From Apis mellifera (lineage: Eukaryota; Arthropoda; Insecta; Hymenoptera; Apidae), in the NCBI RefSeq assembly GCF_003254395.2, contig NC_037649.1:10131931-10195930 (forward strand): 64,000 bases of DNA, in the 5' to 3' direction. The notes beneath the pieces were generated by a model. It was not told the DNA's origin. It ran no database searches and saw only the letters and a program-made list of their open reading frames with translations. The position numbers were made by a program, and so were the translations under genes. Shown here piece by piece: positions 58,651 to 64,000 of the stretch. Each line of letters starts with the position of its first letter. Positions within the stretch are counted from its first letter, which is position 1.

Positions 58651-61600
58651 GTGAGTATAAAACTAGTCGGGCGTCCAGTAGTAAATATCAACGACTCGGT
58701 GGACATGGATTTCTTTATCCATCCGGCAATTAATTATTTGCGGCAAAGATGAAAATTTCAATCTTATCGATATCAGGGACGCCTCTTTTCCCGTAAGGAT
58801 TCGATACTCTTTTCATTTCGAAATTAAATTTGTAAAAAATCCATTCAATCCTCTTTTTTAAATCATTACGTCAATTTATCGTACAAGGATTCGTAATCGA
58901 AATAGATTTGAATTCGTATAAATGAAATTATATTCACCGTTTCACAGAAGGAAAAAAGAGAGAGAAAGAAAAAAATATACACGTATATATATATATACAC
59001 ACAACATAAACGCTGCGGTGAATGTCGGAATATTGAGATTTAATTAATTATATTTTGAATGCGGTTATACTTGTTTCAAACGAACATTCATTTCATAAAG
59101 AAAGAAGCGAAATACCGCGAATAGAAACGGTGAAATTGTTGTTTGCCTCTCTGTCGCGAGGCTTTAGAAAACCCTCTCCATATTATTTTTTCCGATTTCG
59201 TACCAAGTTAGGATTAATATGAAACACGTAATATCATTTGCGCACCGGTATTATTTTTTTTCTCTCTCGCTAATTAAAAAAATATTAAGTGGGGAATTAA
59301 ATTCTTAACGAACGGGATCGCATGGAACCGGACGAATATGCTACTTTATTGTTCCTCCGCTCTTCGCGAAAATATCAATCTTGCAAATAAATTAACGAAC
59401 TCGACGAGTTTTGTAAAATATACCAACTCGCTCGAGTCGTGTTCCAGATTTTATTATTATTTACCCATACGGCTCTTTGTTTCCCATCGAAATTCCGCGT
59501 TACAATCATTTCGCGAGGACGAAATCATATTCATTCGCTTAATATTTTTCAAGCTCGCGCAAAATTTCTCTGATCCCCGTTGATCAACCCTTATTTTATT
59601 TCTCGTATGTATTCGAGAACCTCGTAACTTCTTGGCTCGAATTATTCAGTCCAAGAAACAGAAGTCGGCGGGTAGTTATCCGCTGGTACTCGTTAACAAT
59701 TATATCCGTTGGATATAATTGGACCATCCGAAATCCGCGCGCCCTTTGACCGGGAGAAGAAAATAATTTTCGTCCGCCTTCGTTTCCATTCGTCCATTGC
59801 CCCGCTTTCCGCCCTCGTTCCACGAGCGCGCGGACAAACGTACCTACGTTTCCGCGTCCCTTTTCAAATCTTTACTTTTTATTTATTTATGAAAGAGCGA
59901 ACAAACGGGCTTTCAAAATTGCGAAAATAATAATAAATAAACTTAACGAGAGGCCTGCATCGCGCGCCCGGATGCATGCACGCGATCGTTTCGAAACTTT
60001 CCGCGTTTTTTTCCTTTCTCCACGAAATAATTATATATGTATATGTACACACCTTGCTTCGACTCTTTCTCTCTTCGAGTCTATTATTATTCGTCGAATA
60101 AATATCGTTTCCTAAATATCCAATTTTGTACTTTTCGCTGCGTTATTCTTCTTCCGTTACAATCGTTGTGTATGTATGTATTTGTATGTATATATATATA
60201 CACAAGCGTTATACCCGGGTGTATATTATGTTTAATTCATCCGATGTAATCAGATTTCGGTTTGTCGATATTTTACACGGGGAAACCGTGTATGCGCGGT
60301 TGAATTGAAATTATCTCCATTAATCACAGTTTGTCCGACAGTCTCGATTTCCCTCGGATGGGTGATCAATGAAGGGAGGATATTCAAGAATGACTAGTGT
60401 GTATCTCAAAAGTAGGGCGATGTAAACGTTTAATCGATATTTCGAACCTGTCGATATAATCTCCGGCTATACATCCGTATACATCTGTGACCGATAATAA
60501 TTCTATCACGCGTTCCCCTGGATTATCCTGGATACACAATTATTAACGTCAACTTCTGTATATCGTGGCGTTGAAAGGCTACATATATCTATATATATCT
60601 TTGTTCGTTTCGAGGAGGGAAGTGAATGTCCGAGTAAATTCTCTCTCGTTAAAACTTTCCCTCTTCTTCGAAAATAAAGAAGAAGAAAGGGGAGAAAGAG
60701 AGGGGATACGCAGTTTGTATCGTAAATAACGATTAATCGAAAGTCCGGATCGCTACTTTTCTCGCGAGTTGTGCCGCCGATGTTCGAAAACATTGGCATG
60801 GTCGTTGATTAAGTTCTCGTTAAAACTTCCCTTTGATCTTATTTATTACGCCCGACTAACTCGCGCCGCTTCGATATTCACTCCGTGAAACCGAGGTTAA
60901 TAAGCATATAAAACGAGCACGTCCAAAGGAATTTCATTTCCCGCGTTCGCGTTTCCCTCTTCTCTTTTTCTTTCCCCTCCTCTTGTGTTTGCGGAACACA
61001 CTTGCATTTACTTGTAACTTTACTTCAACGAAACTGTCTACGGGATTTCCTCTGTGAAATCGTAGGAAGGAGACGAGTCGTCGAAATTCTGATCTTCTTA
61101 GATCGTACACAGGAGATTATTCTTTCGCACGAGCGAAAAAAAAAAGGGGAATTTCTCCCATTTCTCGTTATTGTTCCTCGTTAAAAAGGTACGAAACCCT
61201 GCGTGGAAGGAGGAGGGAAAACAAGATGCATCCGAGGTAAACGGTTAAACCTCCACCTCTCCGTTTCCATCTCTCCCTTCTTTTCTTCCTCCTCCTTTTC
61301 TTCTGCCGTTCTTTCGCGACGTTCAACCGCAGCCGCAGCTATCGCACAGGAATCCGTGCACTTTCAATTAAAGTGACGCGGCAGCCTCGGCTGCATTAAG
61401 GGCGCTCGAGGCTGTACGGCGTTATGGCTTCAATTAAGGGTTGGAGGATGCGAGGGTGGGCGAGTGACGATGGTCGGTCTTCTCTGGCATTTACTCCTCG
61501 GAAAGGCTCCTCGAAAGGAGGCGAGCATCCGCCATTCGCGTTCAAGAAGGGGCGGTTGGGGGATTGAGGTACGAGGCGACCGCAAGACTGAAAAAAGAAC

Positions 61601-64000
61601 GATCCGAGTATTTAAAAGCCCGACAAAGTTTCGTTTAAAAAGCTAATTAACTTATCCAATTACCGTCTCGCCTGTTGGGGGACACCGTGGCCAAGAGGAG
61701 AGAGAGAGAGAGAGTCGAAGGAAGATCGCCCTTCTTCTCATTTCGCCCTTTCTCGAGCAATGCCGCAGGATTTCTCGCGATCCGAGCGCCGAAAGCGCTT
61801 TCCACGACAAAGACGGCACGGCGAAGGGGGTGGAGGAAGATCGAGGGAAGGAAGAAAGAGCACGAGAATCAATTTAGCCCGCGACTACCACTACGATCTT
61901 TTATGAGAAACTGCACGGGATTACGAAATCGCAAGAAACACAAATCGTCCCCGGGTCGACTCGTTCCTCTTCTAGATTAATGATTCCCTTCTGCCTTCCA
62001 TCTCTCGTTTCGTCCAACGCGTACGCCTATTTTCTCCGAGCTTTAGATATCGTCGCATCCTTCTATGTATATATATACATATATACACGTAGTATATACA
62101 CGTATATACTTCCTCTTCCATCGATTGCGCCTCTCCGTCCGAGACTTTTGCACGGAGAAAAGCGTGCGCCAATCGAGACGAATTATTCGAGACGTATTTG
62201 TCGATCGTGGCCGCGGACTGAATTCAAAGCGAGGGAAGGGGGACAGGATTAAACGCGGTTATTATAGCTCGTAGCCCGATTGATCCGGATAATCCCTCCC
62301 TCCTCCCTTGCTCCATCATTTTTTTCCTCTTTTCCTTCTCTCTCTCTCTTCTTTTTTTATTTTCCTCCCGAGTTGCTCCCTTTAATTCGGCCGCGCTTGC
62401 ACGGGACGCAAATAATGACGCGCCGGAGATAAACCGACAGACACACCGTCTGGATTTGCGGCCCCGTCGTGTGTATCCCCGCACGTGAGAAAATATCGTG
62501 TTTACTATGCCTGATCAAATAGCGTGTACTCGTGTGTATCGCGTTCCTGTCCTCCGTCCCTCTTCTTTTCCGTGCGCGGAGGGGTTTACGGCCCCCGATC
62601 CCTCGCATGCAAATGCGCCACAACGCGATTGCCTCTCCGTCGATCACGCGAACAACGAGGATACGCTTTTAATAGGCCGGTCCCTTTCGAACGACGATTC
62701 GTCCAGTTTTGAATTCCTGTAGAATTGTGAGAAGATCAATCAAAGAAACTCGAGCTCGAACGTGTAAGGAGCTCGTATAAGGATATCATTGGTTGGTTTT
62801 GTTAAACGTCGAGAAAAAATAATCGTTCCAATCGTTTTAATCCACGGAAGAATCAAATTCTGTCGTTTAAACGATATGATTAAGAACAGGGGTGCCTCCC
62901 TCCTTGTCATCGGAGTATTAATCTTTCAAAGGGGCAAGATTTCGGCATCGTGACCCGACATTCTTCGGGGGTCTAACCGATATTTCGTGGAAGAGGATCA
63001 CGTTCTCCTTTCCCTGCGGTTATGCAAAGTTCGCGGTGGACGGGGATTGGATGCACGCAGTTGACCAAGTCGCCACTTTTTTTCCTTTTTTTCTCTCAAC
63101 CGCACGAAAATTCCCTCGTAACGCACGCGATGTATTTATCATCGTAGCGGGATAACGATTCTCTCAACATTTTTCCAACGAGGGAATACAAGCACGGGGA
63201 TAGAGCACGATCGTTAATCGTGAATTCAGATCGTATCGTGTCTCATCGTTTCATAGTTCGCGTTTCAAGCTGGTGATGAGAGAGGAGGAGGTGGCGTTAA
63301 ATCGCGCCAATAATTTTTCTTTCTTTCTTTTTTACGAGGCGGAAACACTTTCCGCTTCCGGATGGAAGAAATTTCGCAGGCCTAGGGAAGAGAGAGAAAT
63401 TTATAACCGCGCGGGGTAATATCGTCTCAAATTACCGGTGGAGGGGGAGAGGATCGTGCATAATTCACCGGTGTCACCGCGAAGCACTACCCTCCTTGAG
63501 CTATGATCGCTTTATTATCTCGCGATTACGCGCGCCGGTCCATTTGCATTAATTATCCTCCCCTCCCGCGAAATAGAGTCGCGCTCGTCTGACTCTGCCA
63601 CGTTTGGTGGCGAGCAACTGGTAAAGGATGTAATAAACGTACCGGTCAGTGTTTCTCTCTCTCTTCGTCGACCGCAATCGCCGTATAATTCTCGATAAGA
63701 TACGCTTCGACCGCGCGATTATATTAAATGTCGGTTTAAATCAAGGCCAAGAATTGGAACGAAATAACGTCTCGGTTATTTTTTTCTCGTTGAGAAGAAA
63801 AAAGGAAACGCAATAAATGTATAACTCGATCTATAGGATGGAGAAAAACTTGGAAAGAAGAAAATTCGAGAATATTCCCTCCTCGTTTCTCTGTCGTCGT
63901 GTTTAAATTACGTAACTGAGAGAGGGAGAAGAGCGAGACGAATCCATAGGAATCGAACGTGTAAAGGAAAAGTGAGGTCGAAAGAGAGTGGATCGATATA
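58651..64000. other. Non-coding DNA to the window end, no gene seen
   Basis: Partly AT-rich (58.3-59.3 kb), with TA/CA runs at about 58977-59003, 60182-60204 and 62065-62108. Then CpG-rich sequence with pyrimidine tracts. No exon with matched splice sites, RNA gene or transposon was recognised on either strand. Confidence 0.4.

Overview
This window looks like nuclear DNA of an insect, most likely a hymenopteran (bee or ant). It is rich in CpG, has very long non-coding stretches, is full of purine/pyrimidine microsatellites and poly-A/T runs, has almost no recognisable transposons, and has spliceosomal signals. There are no bacterial-type operons. Nearly all the open frames of 60-280 codons look like chance frames in CpG-rich, stop-poor DNA, and I have left them out.

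One gene can be recognised. A CpG-rich promoter/5'UTR region (about 6.9-8.0 kb, + strand) leads into a first coding exon at 8023-8452. It encodes a signal peptide and a domain resembling the agrin N-terminal (NtA) domain, and ends at a strong GTGAGT donor in phase 1. The next good candidate is 33.35 kb downstream. There a strong pyrimidine-tract acceptor is fused directly to a perfect GTGAGT donor (AG|GTGAGT at 41801-41808), followed by a phase-matched 66-nt open exon (41803-41868) with its own donor. This is the architecture of a recursive ('ratchet') splice site with an associated RS-exon, and it is the most interesting signal here. The agrin Kazal, laminin-G and EGF exons are not seen and must lie beyond the window if the assignment is right.

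Within the long intron an AT-rich island (about 36.1-39.5 kb) stands out. It contains a decayed Tc1-like transposase fragment on the - strand (36677-36883). It also has a compact housekeeping-type promoter: two perfect TATCGATA elements one base apart, then a GTCACGTGAC palindrome. Behind the promoter lie an AT-rich leader and a short ATG-containing exon ending at a GTAAGG donor (37673-37717). This may be the start of a nested gene.

A second CpG-rich region (about 55.3-56.8 kb) resembles a promoter plus non-coding first exon. A short candidate exon with excellent splice sites follows at 58595-58650. These could belong to another gene or to an alternative promoter of the same gene.

The rest is intronic or intergenic. 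It holds several local tandem repeats: a composite minisatellite at 3.24-4.44 kb; a 117-bp unit in about 11 copies at 15.62-16.91 kb; a near-identical 225-bp duplication at 20.29-20.73 kb; a 90-bp duplication at 27.27-27.45 kb; a roughly 100-bp duplication at 31.4-31.7 kb; and a 170-200-bp hairpin-bearing repeat at 50.83-51.66 kb. No tRNA, rRNA or CRISPR was found. All assignments come from reading the sequence alone.
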